Source: Chloroflexota bacterium (GTDB taxonomy: Bacteria > Chloroflexota > Anaerolineae > Anaerolineales > UBA11579). Taken from it: a stretch of 64,000 nt of DNA. Positions 20,201-28,994 of this stretch are shown here, piece after piece (positions within the stretch are counted from its first letter, which is position 1; every line of letters starts with the position of its first letter). A program made the translations under genes and the position numbers. Location: the NCBI GenBank assembly GCA_018662365.1, contig JABJGH010000033.1:1-64000 (forward strand), given 5' to 3'. The notes under the pieces were generated by a model, which saw nothing but the letters and a program-made list of their open reading frames with translations, was not told the origin of the DNA and made no database searches.

Positions 20201-22452
20201 TCGGCATACATATCAAAATCTAGGCCACGCTGATAGATCCCTCCATAGCCATCGTAGCCCACGCGCAAGGGTAAACCCAAATCCCAATTAGTTTCCCCAG
20301 CAAGGGCTGAGCCTTTGATGGTGAACTCGGCACCTTCAGTTCCTGTTTCGATTTTGAAATAATAAGGGCGCCCTTCTTCAAAAAGGATCTGTTTGTCAAA
20401 CACAAAACTTTGGTTCCTTGCTGTGCCGGATGATAGATTGACATCCATATTAGATACAACAAGCGGGACAAGATGATCTGGGGTGTCGCTGATGGTTAAG
20501 CTGATTTGAACCGTATCTGGTTGGAAGGGCTCGACCGTACTGACCGTTGCTGAGACCTCAGTCATCACCGCTGGGGCAGTTGGGGAAAAAGATGCCTGGA
20601 ATGGGGCTTCCACTGAAAGCATGATAGGGGCGATGTTTAATTCTTGAGAGACCAATTCTTCATTAGAAAACATAAAGAGGGTCGTCTGGGCAAGCATCAC
20701 AGGGTCATTGCCCTGCGTAGGGGCTAGCTTGATCAGATATTGCGTCTCCGGCACAAAAGAAATGGGGAGGTCGGATGAAAAGATCAAATTCCTTTCTTTG
20801 CTTGGGTCTGTCCCCGGAACGAATTCGGCGATCAGTACACCCAAGGAAATTTCAGGGGATTCTACGTCTGATATTATGAGGGAGAGGGTGCTTCCCTGCT
20901 CGGGGATGTCGATGGAATGTACCGCTATTTGATCGACAATTCCACTTGTTTTAGCGGTGAAACTGCTTTGATACGGCCTTTCGGTGTTGATCAGAAAATC
21001 ATAGGCAAAGGGGATCGGTTGGGTAAAACCCCCTTGGTCATTATCATATGAAATCGTGAAGGGACCCGGAATATTCTCATAGATCCATTCTGAGATCGCT
21101 ACTCGACTATGGGGCTGTTTATATATTTCAATGAAAGCAGTGGCATAGAGGATTGTTCCCACTACCGAGATCGTACCCACTACCGCGGCTAACGTTTTAA
21201 CGCTTCTTTTTAGACAAGGTTTCCAAGATTGATTGAATTTCGCTACATCCCAAAATCGAATTACAAACCAACCGGCAAAAACTGCCAGGGCGGGATAGAT
21301 GGGCATTTGATAGCGCATGGTGGGATTGAAAGCCAAGGACTGCCAAGTGAAATAGAATGCGACCCAACCCCAGAGCAATAAATGCTGCTGCCATTCTTTT
21401 TGGAGCATGCGCCAGCCAGCCCAAAGAAAACCAGCCCAGGCGGCGATGCCCATTGGGAGGCCAAGACCCCATAGAACGAGGTTTTGCCCGGAGAACCAAA
21501 TTGGCCTTCTGGCCCATTGGGTGGAGGGCGGCCAATCTATATCCCCCGAAGCCTGGGAAATTAAATATTTGATATTGGCAGCCCATTTCCCATTGGGTTT
21601 AATGCCAAAAAATCCTGGACCGCTAAACGCATAGGGTTGGAAAATGCGAAATATTAAAAGACTTGCTAGGGCGGCATAGATCATATAAGTCATTGCGATC
21701 CAAGCTTGGCTGATCCGCTCTAACTTATCGAGTTTATATATTCTAATAAATACAGCAAGGGGTAACATGCCCGCCACCACGCCGGTTTGTACCTTAGATG
21801 AGACAGCTAAACCTAAAGCTATACCAAACCAAATAAAGGTGGAAAGTTCAAAGGGCTTTTTATCGTCTCCACCCTTAATAATTAATATCGCCAGGTAAAT
21901 ACATAAAAAGGTGAAGAAATTCATGGCGGTGTCGACGGTGAAGAAATGGGAAGCCTGAATTTGCAACACGGTGAAAGCAGAAAAAATGGAAGCGATTAAA
22001 CCGACTCGTTTGTCATATAAACGCGAGGCCGCCAAATAGACCAATAAAACAACCCCCAGATCAAAAATAGCGGATACCTGTCGGCCGACTAAAACAATTT
22101 CCCCGTAGGAGGTTTGACCCACCGCTTCAGCCAAGTATCGAACCAGGAAGATCGGTAGGGTGCCATACACAAAAAAGCCGTGGCCGACATTATGTGGATT
22201 AAGGGTTGAAACTTCCGTGTCCCAATAGTCCAGAAAATTATCCACAGGAATAATCGCTGATTCGACATTGGTGAGGAATAATTCGTCGGGGTGTACATGC
22301 TGATCCGCGTCCCATCCAAGCCCCACCAGCCGATAAAAACCAGCAACGATTAGTAAGATGATCAGCAATAAATCGGGAATAAACCCTTTAAAGGTTTTCT
22401 TTTTTGGTTCTTGCTCGTTGATGTCGATTAATTCGGTTGTTTTTTCAGTCAT
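17236..22452 (-). CDS. GT39-DUF2298 fusion membrane protein
   Basis: Giant membrane protein of about 1738 aa made of two halves. The N-terminal 500 residues are GT39/PMT-like (GLGWDADQHVHPDELFL in the first outer loop, then many helices). A mostly beta, outside-facing region of about 400 residues follows. The C-terminal 750 residues are a full DUF2298 module with the YYY motif at 1093-1095 (GGYINYYYFGFVYVG), DLHAHMIALP and GRMNTVFKFYLQVW. This module is homologous to the next gene. The start was set at ATG 22452 because AAGGTGA lies about 11 bases upstream; a GTG five codons earlier has no ribosome site. A plausible reading is that a glycosyltransferase and a partner were fused. The target is unknown. 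Confidence 0.88.
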   Translation of the reverse strand: MTEKTTELIDINEQEPKKKTFKGFIPDLLLIILLIVAGFYRLVGLGWDADQHVHPDELFLTNVESAIIPVDNFLDYWDTEVSTLNPHNVGHGFFVYGTLPIFLVRYLAEAVGQTSYGEIVLVGRQVSAIFDLGVVLLVYLAASRLYDKRVGLIASIFSAFTVLQIQASHFFTVDTAMNFFTFLCIYLAILIIKGGDDKKPFELSTFIWFGIALGLAVSSKVQTGVVAGMLPLAVFIRIYKLDKLERISQAWIAMTYMIYAALASLLIFRIFQPYAFSGPGFFGIKPNGKWAANIKYLISQASGDIDWPPSTQWARRPIWFSGQNLVLWGLGLPMGIAAWAGFLWAGWRMLQKEWQQHLLLWGWVAFYFTWQSLAFNPTMRYQMPIYPALAVFAGWFVIRFWDVAKFNQSWKPCLKRSVKTLAAVVGTISVVGTILYATAFIEIYKQPHSRVAISEWIYENIPGPFTISYDNDQGGFTQPIPFAYDFLINTERPYQSSFTAKTSGIVDQIAVHSIDIPEQGSTLSLIISDVESPEISLGVLIAEFVPGTDPSKERNLIFSSDLPISFVPETQYLIKLAPTQGNDPVMLAQTTLFMFSNEELVSQELNIAPIMLSVEAPFQASFSPTAPAVMTEVSATVSTVEPFQPDTVQISLTISDTPDHLVPLVVSNMDVNLSSGTARNQSFVFDKQILFEEGRPYYFKIETGTEGAEFTIKGSALAGETNWDLGLPLRVGYDGYGGIYQRGLDFDMYADDTPQKLERFLNILDQAEYIPISSSRQYASTTRIPERYPLVTEYYRQLIGCPQSQTVEYCYTVADLDTYTEKLGFELIKIEVTNPTLFGFEINDQFSEEAFTVYDHTKTFIFKKTADYDHQTVTEILSAVDLSNMVRLTPKQASAYEGPPPDLLLAEDVFQQQQENGTWSELFDIDSLVNRSQVLTVIIWYLAVMILGLATYPIIRYLMPALADRGYPLIRIAGLLFLAYFSWLGGSIGLGYNRMLIGTVYLLILLVGVWLAYLQRVELRQEMKDRWAYFLTIEMLFLAFFLFSLFVRLGNSDLWHPSKGGEKPMDFAYFNAVLKSASFPPYDPWFAGGYINYYYFGFVYVGSLVKLLGIVPAIAYNLIIPTLFAMLAMGAFSISWNLYLANKEKVKDFLYSGRALTVGIAGALGTAVIGNLGTLKLIFRGYQRVGAEGLYDPAAILLTKWSWAVKGFFQVVGGQSLPYGIGNWYWDPSRAIEVPTDVPITEFPWFTFIYADLHAHMIALPITVLALAWVLSVFFGSLKNQKLLSGRVLGGLFLGGLAIGALRPTNTWDLPTYLALGVVALIYAGWKYSDPQKWPWKKPLPADLQKGLWIALSVLILVAFTFMLYLPFSESYVQAYGSIDEWTGSQTPSNSYWVHWGIFLFILITFLVWETRQWMANTPVSSLRKLEPFTLLIILVILALFITMAIMHIKYEIRVYWIALPLALWSAVMLLRPKLSENKKAVYFLIGTSFFLTLMVETIVLVGDIGRMNTVFKFYLQVWVIFGTISAAALGWILDEIKEWKSIPRFFWQTALAFILFLGFLYPFTATAAKIRDRFTPEVSRSLDGMAYMEYSTYSDQGAVFNLAQDYRAIQWLQQNIEGTPVIVEGVAPIYRWGSRISIYTGLPTVLGWEWHQIQQRAAGTPYAVQDRLQEVAAFYQTEDPTSAMAFIDKFDVSYIVLGQLETAYYPGAGLNKFEELNGRLWDAVYLDEDTVIYKVRD

Positions 22453-22531
22453 AAGAATTTTTGTCACCTTAAAATTATCTTATCAGCAAAGTTGCTTTAT
22501 GTTCAATATTAAAAAATAGGCTAGGAGAAGA

Positions 22532-24685
22532 TTAAGGAGTTTCACCACTGTTCGGCACAAAGAAGATATAAAAACTTTTATTTTCTTGCTCGGATTGGTA
22601 AAGAGAATTGGCACCATTTGGATAAAGTTCTCTTAAGGTGTTTGCCGCCTCGGTGTCCTCCATTTTATAGAGGAAGAGTTTCGGGCCGGGAAGCTCCACC
22701 GTTTCGATGATCTGGAGGGGCCAAATTTCATAATTCTTTGTCGGGAAACCGGCGTTTATTCCGACCAGGCGATTGTCCACCCAATGGGGCGCGGCTACCA
22801 CCCAGGCACTATCTTTGTCGCCAACAGTGTGGGCAAACTCAGCGATCACGGCACCCATCTCAGAAGTGTTCCAGGCGGTGTTGGTATATTGGGTTTGGAA
22901 GGTATTAAACACCATGTTGTAATTCGCACCGATCGAAACGATTGCAAAAAATCCGCCAATGAGGGTTGCGAATTGAACACCACCGCGATTGCCAAATCTT
23001 TCATAGATCGATCTCAAAATGGCTTCGAAGGCAAGGGCTGCAATGATGAATACGATCACCATCGCCCCGCCCGCCCGGTTCAGGGCAGGGTTTTCATCGG
23101 GGAAAGCAAGGGATAGGATCGAGGGCATCATTAAAATGGGCACGGCAAGGATGAGGAACAAATCCTGCCAATTTCTTTTTCGGAGATAACGAACCAACAA
23201 CAAGAACACACCCAACAGAAACATGGCTGCGGTGAACAGATCCACAGCGGGAGAATGGGGCACACCGACCACCCAAATATTGCCGCTATTCCAATTGACC
23301 ATTTTTAAGGCATTCCAAAGATTTGAAAAGAAGACTCCATAAATGGAGCCGGGGAAATCTCTTTCGATCGTCCCCACTCGCGAAAAAGCGCGGTATGCGA
23401 AAACGGTGGGTTCTTCGATCCAAAATCGAAGTAAAGGAAGGAAAAGGATCAGAGAAATAAAGGCAACGATAGCGATCCATAGAATGGCGTTTCGACGTGA
23501 TGTTTTATCGCGCTGGTGAAGAATATAGAGCGCAATGGCGATGACAATTAGTACAGGGACAAATCGGAAGGGGGTATACCCATGCAAGCCAATTCCTAAA
23601 AATATGCCTGCCCAAATAAAATCATTGCGTCTTGCTCGGCGCATGCCGCGGGTTAAATAGAACAGTGTGGGTGCGACGAAGGCAGGGTAAAGAATAAATC
23701 GCAATCCTACCCGGGCTAAGATATTGGGCCAGTATGCAATGCCAGCGAAAAACATGGCGATCAAGCCCACCCAGCGATTTCCAATTTCCTTGCCCAACAG
23801 ATAGATATAGGGGAGCATGAAAATACCAGCCAGCACAGTGCCGATTTTCATGGATAAAAAGGTGATACCCGTACCGAGCAATTTCGCCACCCCAGCGATC
23901 ATGTACATTTGGAGAGCTTCCCTTCCCGTATTTCGGGGGAAATAGATGCGGGACTCTCCCTGCATGACATCAAAGACGTCCAGTAATTTTTCCGAATGAT
24001 CGCTGACCATTTCTGGCACAACTTGGCCGAGGTGAAATGCTTTGAAGAAAATGCCGAGAGAAAATACGACGAGCCAGAGAACTGCCCAACGAGAAATTGG
24101 GATATGCCAATTTTTTTGCTGGACGAACTCCTTAATTCGAGGGAGTAAGGGCAGCTTATTTTCGCTTGGTTTCCAGAGGGACTTTAGGATAAAACCTAAT
24201 GCAATCAGCAATAGAAAAATATTGAAACTTGAAAAACGATTTCCGCCAAAGGAAACAAAGGCAACCAACGCAACGATCAATCCTATGAGCATTGGGCGAG
24301 ATAAAATGCGGTAATCGTCTTGAGAAACTTCGGGTTGCTTGCTATCAGCGACTTTCAGTTCTTTTCTTTGAACAGCAAAAAATATCGCTATGAAAGAAAG
24401 CAAATATAGAAATATTCCAATGGTGGCAGTTTGATCACTGGAGACCCAGCTTAGTTGGGCAATGAAAGCTAAACCTAAGGCAACCAAAGTAAAAATGGGG
24501 GTATTCAATTCATTATTTGAGTCTTCTTCCGGTGGGGAATAGGATTGTGTTTCATCCGGTGAATATGTTTCATATTGTCCAGGGATCACTGGCGCGGGAC
24601 CCCGCCAAAACATGACCTTTGCTTTGACATAGTCCAATACACTAGGTTCTTTATTTTCTTCAGCTGTATCCGAATGATTATCCAT
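22532..24685 (-). CDS. GT39-like membrane glycosyltransferase
   Basis: Membrane protein of 717 aa: a soluble N-terminal segment of about 65 residues, a first group of helices, then a GT-C region with about 10 helices. The motif MQGESRIYFPRNTGREALQMY resembles the first outer loop of PMT/ArnT enzymes, and RVGLRFILYPAFVAP follows. The C-terminal 120 residues should face outward. It would transfer a sugar from a polyprenyl phosphate donor. It lies 79 bases upstream of the fusion gene on the same strand, as the first of the four large membrane genes. No convincing ribosome site precedes the ATG, so the start is less sure. Confidence 0.75.
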   Translation of the reverse strand: MDNHSDTAEENKEPSVLDYVKAKVMFWRGPAPVIPGQYETYSPDETQSYSPPEEDSNNELNTPIFTLVALGLAFIAQLSWVSSDQTATIGIFLYLLSFIAIFFAVQRKELKVADSKQPEVSQDDYRILSRPMLIGLIVALVAFVSFGGNRFSSFNIFLLLIALGFILKSLWKPSENKLPLLPRIKEFVQQKNWHIPISRWAVLWLVVFSLGIFFKAFHLGQVVPEMVSDHSEKLLDVFDVMQGESRIYFPRNTGREALQMYMIAGVAKLLGTGITFLSMKIGTVLAGIFMLPYIYLLGKEIGNRWVGLIAMFFAGIAYWPNILARVGLRFILYPAFVAPTLFYLTRGMRRARRNDFIWAGIFLGIGLHGYTPFRFVPVLIVIAIALYILHQRDKTSRRNAILWIAIVAFISLILFLPLLRFWIEEPTVFAYRAFSRVGTIERDFPGSIYGVFFSNLWNALKMVNWNSGNIWVVGVPHSPAVDLFTAAMFLLGVFLLLVRYLRKRNWQDLFLILAVPILMMPSILSLAFPDENPALNRAGGAMVIVFIIAALAFEAILRSIYERFGNRGGVQFATLIGGFFAIVSIGANYNMVFNTFQTQYTNTAWNTSEMGAVIAEFAHTVGDKDSAWVVAAPHWVDNRLVGINAGFPTKNYEIWPLQIIETVELPGPKLFLYKMEDTEAANTLRELYPNGANSLYQSEQENKSFYIFFVPNSGETP

Positions 24686-24736
24686 AAATAATTATCTGCT
24701 CAATTTAAATTTATATATTTATGATTATAGCTGGTT

Positions 24737-25456
24737 CTAATTATCCCTTTCAGCTAAAACGATCAGGCTTTCTCCCCGGTGAAGGGGAATAAAACTGCCG
24801 CCAAAGATGGCTTGTAGGCCACCCGGGAGACCATAATATATTCTTTGAATAATTTTAGGCACCCTGGAAACATAGGGTGGATCCCAAAAACCATCGGAGA
24901 AAACTTTTATCTCATTGAGATTATTTTTATGCAAGATATCGAGCCATTCAGCCGGAGCTAAAAGGCTGATATGGGTGGGGTCTTGATAACCGACCCAATT
25001 TTCTTTTTTGCGTTCACGCATGGGAGAATCCATGTTCGGGCATGCCATGATTAATAATCCGCCAGGAGCCAAGACTCGGCTCATCTCGGCGATAGCAATA
25101 CTGGGATTTTTTAAATGCTCCACCACATGTTTAGCGATGAGGATATTGAAATGTTTATCGGGAAAAATCAATAAATCCTCAGCATCCAAGAGGTTAAATA
25201 TTCCCTCCGGTACATTTTTCTTTGCTTCTTCTATGGCATATTCATTGATGTCCCCGCCAAATACTTCATAATCATCGGTGAGCCAGGTGAGCAAATGCCC
25301 CAAGCCGCAACCGACTTCTAAGACTCTTCCGGACGGGGGGCCATGCTTCTTTGCTAAACGCGCATAAAAACGATTGGACCACCAGTATTGGCTATATTTT
25401 TTGAATGACACTTCGGCATATCTTGCTGAGGAGAAATATTCTTTATCAAAACTCAT
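24737..25456 (-). CDS. SAM-dependent methyltransferase (type 11)
   Basis: Cytosolic class I methyltransferase of 239 aa. Motif I EVGCGLG is at residues 47-53, an acidic GDIN follows strand 2, LIAKHVVEHLKNP is motif IV, and EMSRVLAPGGLLIMACPN is the typical type 11 block. The start was set at 25456, one base after the stop of the NUDIX-methyltransferase gene; a longer frame to 25531 overlaps that gene. Lying between sugar transferases, it may methylate a glycan or its lipid-linked precursor, but the substrate cannot be told. Confidence 0.85.
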   Translation of the reverse strand: MSFDKEYFSSARYAEVSFKKYSQYWWSNRFYARLAKKHGPPSGRVLEVGCGLGHLLTWLTDDYEVFGGDINEYAIEEAKKNVPEGIFNLLDAEDLLIFPDKHFNILIAKHVVEHLKNPSIAIAEMSRVLAPGGLLIMACPNMDSPMRERKKENWVGYQDPTHISLLAPAEWLDILHKNNLNEIKVFSDGFWDPPYVSRVPKIIQRIYYGLPGGLQAIFGGSFIPLHRGESLIVLAERDN

Positions 25457-25457
25457 T

Positions 25458-26705
25458 TTATTTTTTCCTCGCGACAAAAAAGGAGAAGGTGCCATTGGGG
25501 ATATGGTCAAGAGACGTGAATTTTCGAGCATAGCGTTCAGTCAATGCTAAATTCCATTTCGTTTTTGAGAGAATCCATTTTCCGGTTAGCATGCGGCCGA
25601 TCCATGAGGGCAGACCAAAATAATGTCCCCATTCTAAGGCTCGCATTGCTTCGGGTGAAAAGTAATGCCAAGCATGCTCTAGTTCAAAGCCGGCTTGCTC
25701 CAACCTTTCTCGCCAAATTTCAGGACCGTCGGCATGATGCACTCGAGAGATTTTTCGAAACCAATTTTCATATGCTACTGCAAGTTTTTTTAGGCCAAAC
25801 CTAATTAGGATGGGGGGCACTGATAATTCCGTGAAGTAGCGCTCATTAGGCACACAAAAATAAAATGGGGCACTGGGCCTTAACACTCTGCCGGTTTCGA
25901 TCAACACTGAATCGATATGTTCAATATGCTCTAAAACGGAATTGCTGATGGCGCTGGCGAAATAGTCTTGCGGGAAGGGCGTTTGGGCACCATCTGCAAC
26001 GACGAGAGATTTATAGGCTTCATGGGTGGGCGCTTCTTGTATGGGCGCTTCCCAGGGATCCAATCCAACATCGATCTTAAAGTCAAAAGCCAAACTTGCA
26101 AAATGACCATCACCACAGCCGACATCGTAGACGGGTGCGGGGATATCAAATTCTTGATAGTATTCCGCCTCAACCGCTCTGAGCATGCCGCGGAAATAAG
26201 GCAGGTCGCGGATTTGATCCCAGAGAAAGTCTTTCGCAGGATTAATCTCAAATTCTTTTAGGCTTTCATTGTCTTCATTAAAAATAAAATGGGCTTCAAT
26301 CTTCTCCCCATCAAGAAGTTTTGGCAGCCAATGTTGTCCGTCTTGCCACATTTTATCAAAGGGAATTTCATTTACCGAAAACCAATGGGGTTCGATCTCA
26401 TCCGATTCTTGCGGATCCCCCTGCCAATTGCGGACAAAATATACATGCACCAGGCGTTCCCATTCTTGCTTTGCCGGAAAGTCAAATTTGATGCGGCCCA
26501 CTTTTTCTAAGTTTTCTTGGGAGACCGTAATGCTGGTCTCTTCTTGGATTTCTCGTATTGCAGCTTGGACAGGCAATTCGCCAGGTTCTACCCCACCCCC
26601 CACGGCGACATGTTTCCCCATTCCGAATCCGCACTTTTTTATCCCTAAATAGATCTCAGATATCGGGTCCCCTTTTACAAATAAACATAAGGTATCTATT
26701 TTCAT
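25458..26705 (-). CDS. NUDIX hydrolase - methyltransferase fusion
   Basis: Protein of 415 aa with two enzymatic modules. Residues 1-150 are a NUDIX domain: the box spans residues 37-59 with Glu43, Arg51, Glu52, Glu55 and Glu56, and Ser58 in place of the usual Gly. The surroundings resemble MutT/MTH1 enzymes that cleave nucleoside diphosphate compounds. Residues about 180-415 are a type 11 methyltransferase with YDVGCGDGHF at 193-202, NSVLEHIEHID and ETGRVLRPSAPFYFCVPN. It overlaps the upstream GT4 gene by 4 bases and abuts the next methyltransferase, so the three are cotranscribed. One idea is that the NUDIX half acts on a nucleotide-sugar and the other half methylates a sugar. Confidence 0.85.
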   Translation of the reverse strand: MKIDTLCLFVKGDPISEIYLGIKKCGFGMGKHVAVGGGVEPGELPVQAAIREIQEETSITVSQENLEKVGRIKFDFPAKQEWERLVHVYFVRNWQGDPQESDEIEPHWFSVNEIPFDKMWQDGQHWLPKLLDGEKIEAHFIFNEDNESLKEFEINPAKDFLWDQIRDLPYFRGMLRAVEAEYYQEFDIPAPVYDVGCGDGHFASLAFDFKIDVGLDPWEAPIQEAPTHEAYKSLVVADGAQTPFPQDYFASAISNSVLEHIEHIDSVLIETGRVLRPSAPFYFCVPNERYFTELSVPPILIRFGLKKLAVAYENWFRKISRVHHADGPEIWRERLEQAGFELEHAWHYFSPEAMRALEWGHYFGLPSWIGRMLTGKWILSKTKWNLALTERYARKFTSLDHIPNGTFSFFVARKK

Positions 26706-27856
26706 GCTTTCCCCAAAATATCTAACATCAATGTTTCATATTCTTTGGCGATCGTTTCTGGGGAAAATCTTTCTTTGATCCAGGGAAGGTCCCCTTGGTA
26801 ATTTTCAGGGGCGTCTAAGATGTCGATAATTGCATTGGCAAGATCTTGCACATCGCGCAAAGAAAATGTACGACCCATACCGGTGATCTGTACTGGGCGG
26901 CGCATGCCGGGCATATCGGAGACGACAGTGGGCGTGCCACAGATCATCGATTCGACTTGCACAATGCCGAAGGATTCGGTGCTATTGGTACTGGGAGTGG
27001 CAACCACCTCACAGATATTAAAGAATGCGGTCAATTCCTCATCGGAGATCAATCCTAAAAATTTCCATCGATCTCCCAAATCTTTTAGCAGTGATGCTAA
27101 TTTTTGTGCGTAAGCCTCTTCGCCCATCACGCCTTCGTATTGGCCGACGTGGACTACTCGTGCATTGGGATACTTTTCTTGGATGATCGGTAAGGCTCTT
27201 GCTAAATACTCTGCCCCTTTTTCAGAAGCCAAGCGCCCCACCATTCCGATCACTTTATCATCTGGGTTAATGGAATGCTTCACACGAAATGCATCGATTG
27301 CAGCCTTTGAAGCTGGCACCAATGTGGCGGGCGGGGGAATCTCTTGCACTTTGTCGATATATCGTCCCAAAAAGCCGGAATTATAAGCATAGTCCATGGT
27401 GTTGGTGACAATTTTGGCTGCCGAAGAGGAAGCAATATGATTGGCGACATCGGAAGCAATATTTGCCAGCCGATTGATAAATCCTGAAGGGAGTAAAAGA
27501 TCACAATGGTAAGTAAGCAAAACCGGCTTTCCCAAAATTCGAGCATTCAGGGCAATCGGGGCGGCATCTAATTGGGGGAGATGAATATTTACAATATCGG
27601 CTTTACGAATTTCCCGCCAGGCCACAAAGGGCATGCTAGGCATGATCACCCCTTTGCTAATATGCAAGGCCACTGGGAGACGAATGACTTTGACGCCATC
27701 CACTATTTCTTCTCGGGGGAGTTCCTTTTCAAATTGGGAAGTTAGCACGGTTACCTGATGCCCAAGATCGACCAAGGCTCGAGCCAGACGTTCGGTATAG
27801 ATCGTCAGGCCAGAATAATGAGGGCGATAGTAAGTGAGGGCAATCAAAATGCGCAT
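26702..27856 (-). CDS. GT4-family glycosyltransferase
   Basis: GT-B fold glycosyltransferase of 384 aa, cytosolic or at the inner membrane face. The N-terminal domain starts MRILIALTYYRPHYSGLTIY. The nucleotide-sugar domain has GMVGRLASEKGAEYLARALP and the E-x7-E motif around ESFGIVQVE. It uses an activated sugar (UDP- or GDP-linked; not resolved) to extend a glycan or glycolipid. Its stop overlaps the NUDIX-methyltransferase start by 4 bases. The 127 bases upstream (27857-27983) are AT-rich with no clear promoter. Confidence 0.9.
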   Translation of the reverse strand: MRILIALTYYRPHYSGLTIYTERLARALVDLGHQVTVLTSQFEKELPREEIVDGVKVIRLPVALHISKGVIMPSMPFVAWREIRKADIVNIHLPQLDAAPIALNARILGKPVLLTYHCDLLLPSGFINRLANIASDVANHIASSSAAKIVTNTMDYAYNSGFLGRYIDKVQEIPPPATLVPASKAAIDAFRVKHSINPDDKVIGMVGRLASEKGAEYLARALPIIQEKYPNARVVHVGQYEGVMGEEAYAQKLASLLKDLGDRWKFLGLISDEELTAFFNICEVVATPSTNSTESFGIVQVESMICGTPTVVSDMPGMRRPVQITGMGRTFSLRDVQDLANAIIDILDAPENYQGDLPWIKERFSPETIAKEYETLMLDILGKA

Positions 27857-27983
27857 AAATTAATAAGAACCTATTTTTGTTTTCTGATTGTTCAAATGAA
27901 CGAATAAATATTGTTTATCTTATCATTTGTCGAATATTAATACTATTTCGGAATGAGATATTAACTTGGAATGTTAGGGGGGT

Positions 27984-28994
27984 TTAATCCCGATTTCGGA
28001 TGCCGCGATAGACCTGACCCAAAGACTGGCCATCACGACCTAATGCAATCGAACCGATGGCAATGGTAATCACCAAATATAAGGAGTGACCAACTACGGC
28101 ATAAGCAAATGCGGTGCTTTCTGGTACACCGAATAAGGAGAGAGCGTAAGTCATGGCGGCCTCAAAGACCCCGACATAGCCGGGGGAGGATGGAATAGAT
28201 ACGCCGAGAGAAATAAAGCCTACTGCAAAGATTCCCCAAAGCAATTTGGCTTCGGGCACAAATGCCTGGAGGAGCAAGGTGTACCAAGCGATATTAAAGG
28301 ACCAAGATAATAAGATAAAAAATAGCACCTTTATAAATCGCTTGAAATCTTGCAATGCGCTGAGACCATTTAATATTGACTCTAATTTTTCTCGGCCAAA
28401 ATCTGTGATCTTGGGCCAGGGGGAGGTAAGTTTTTCGAAGAGGGCGGTTGTTTTCTGGGGGTTGCGGGCGATCCAAAACAAAATTGAAAACCCGACAATG
28501 ACGATGATAGCTGAAGCATAAGCCGCTTGTTCCGCACTTCCTACACCAGCAACAAATGGAATTGTGCCTAGTAATACTGTCGCCAAGAAGGCAATATCCA
28601 CGATTCGTTCAACCATAATGGTGGAGAGCACTTCCCAGAAGGGAATTTTTTCGGTTTGATTGAGTAAGAATGCTCGGGCAACCTCGCCCAAACGGAAGGG
28701 GAGAATATTATTAAATAAATAACCTTCGTTGATGGTGAGAAAGGTTCTTCCTAAACTAATCTTTTCTTGTAAGATGGTGCGCCAGGCAATCGATCTTGTC
28801 ACCATGGAAATAAGGAAAAGCAAGATCAACCAGGGGAAAACAGAGAGATCGACTTCTTTGATGGATTGAAGGACCTCATCAAAATCAATTAGGTTGAATA
28901 AGATGAGCAGGGCAACTAAGCTGACCCCCAGGCCGATGGCTAAACCGAGAAAATTGAATTTTTTCTCTTGGGTTTCAGGGTTAGGATCAGTCAT
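27984..28994 (-). CDS. AglD/LPG-synthase-TM family membrane protein
   Basis: Membrane protein of 336 aa with about eight helices, of the UPF0104 / lysylphosphatidylglycerol synthase membrane-domain family that also holds archaeal AglD. Family strings are visible: NNILPFRLGEVARAFLL in the first third and SIPSSPGYVGVFEAAM near the end. Members are linked to lipid or lipid-linked sugar movement or to glycosylation. The start ATG overlaps the last 8 bases of lepA, so the two are translationally coupled. Position next to the GT4 gene suggests a role in the surface glycan pathway. Confidence 0.85.
   Translation of the reverse strand: MTDPNPETQEKKFNFLGLAIGLGVSLVALLILFNLIDFDEVLQSIKEVDLSVFPWLILLFLISMVTRSIAWRTILQEKISLGRTFLTINEGYLFNNILPFRLGEVARAFLLNQTEKIPFWEVLSTIMVERIVDIAFLATVLLGTIPFVAGVGSAEQAAYASAIIVIVGFSILFWIARNPQKTTALFEKLTSPWPKITDFGREKLESILNGLSALQDFKRFIKVLFFILLSWSFNIAWYTLLLQAFVPEAKLLWGIFAVGFISLGVSIPSSPGYVGVFEAAMTYALSLFGVPESTAFAYAVVGHSLYLVITIAIGSIALGRDGQSLGQVYRGIRNRD

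Noticed and set aside
12836-24685. Capsule/O-antigen locus of the usual type
   Set aside because: No Wzx, Wzy, Wza/Wzc or sugar-nucleotide synthesis genes accompany the membrane enzymes; only a GT4 gene and an AglD-like protein are near.
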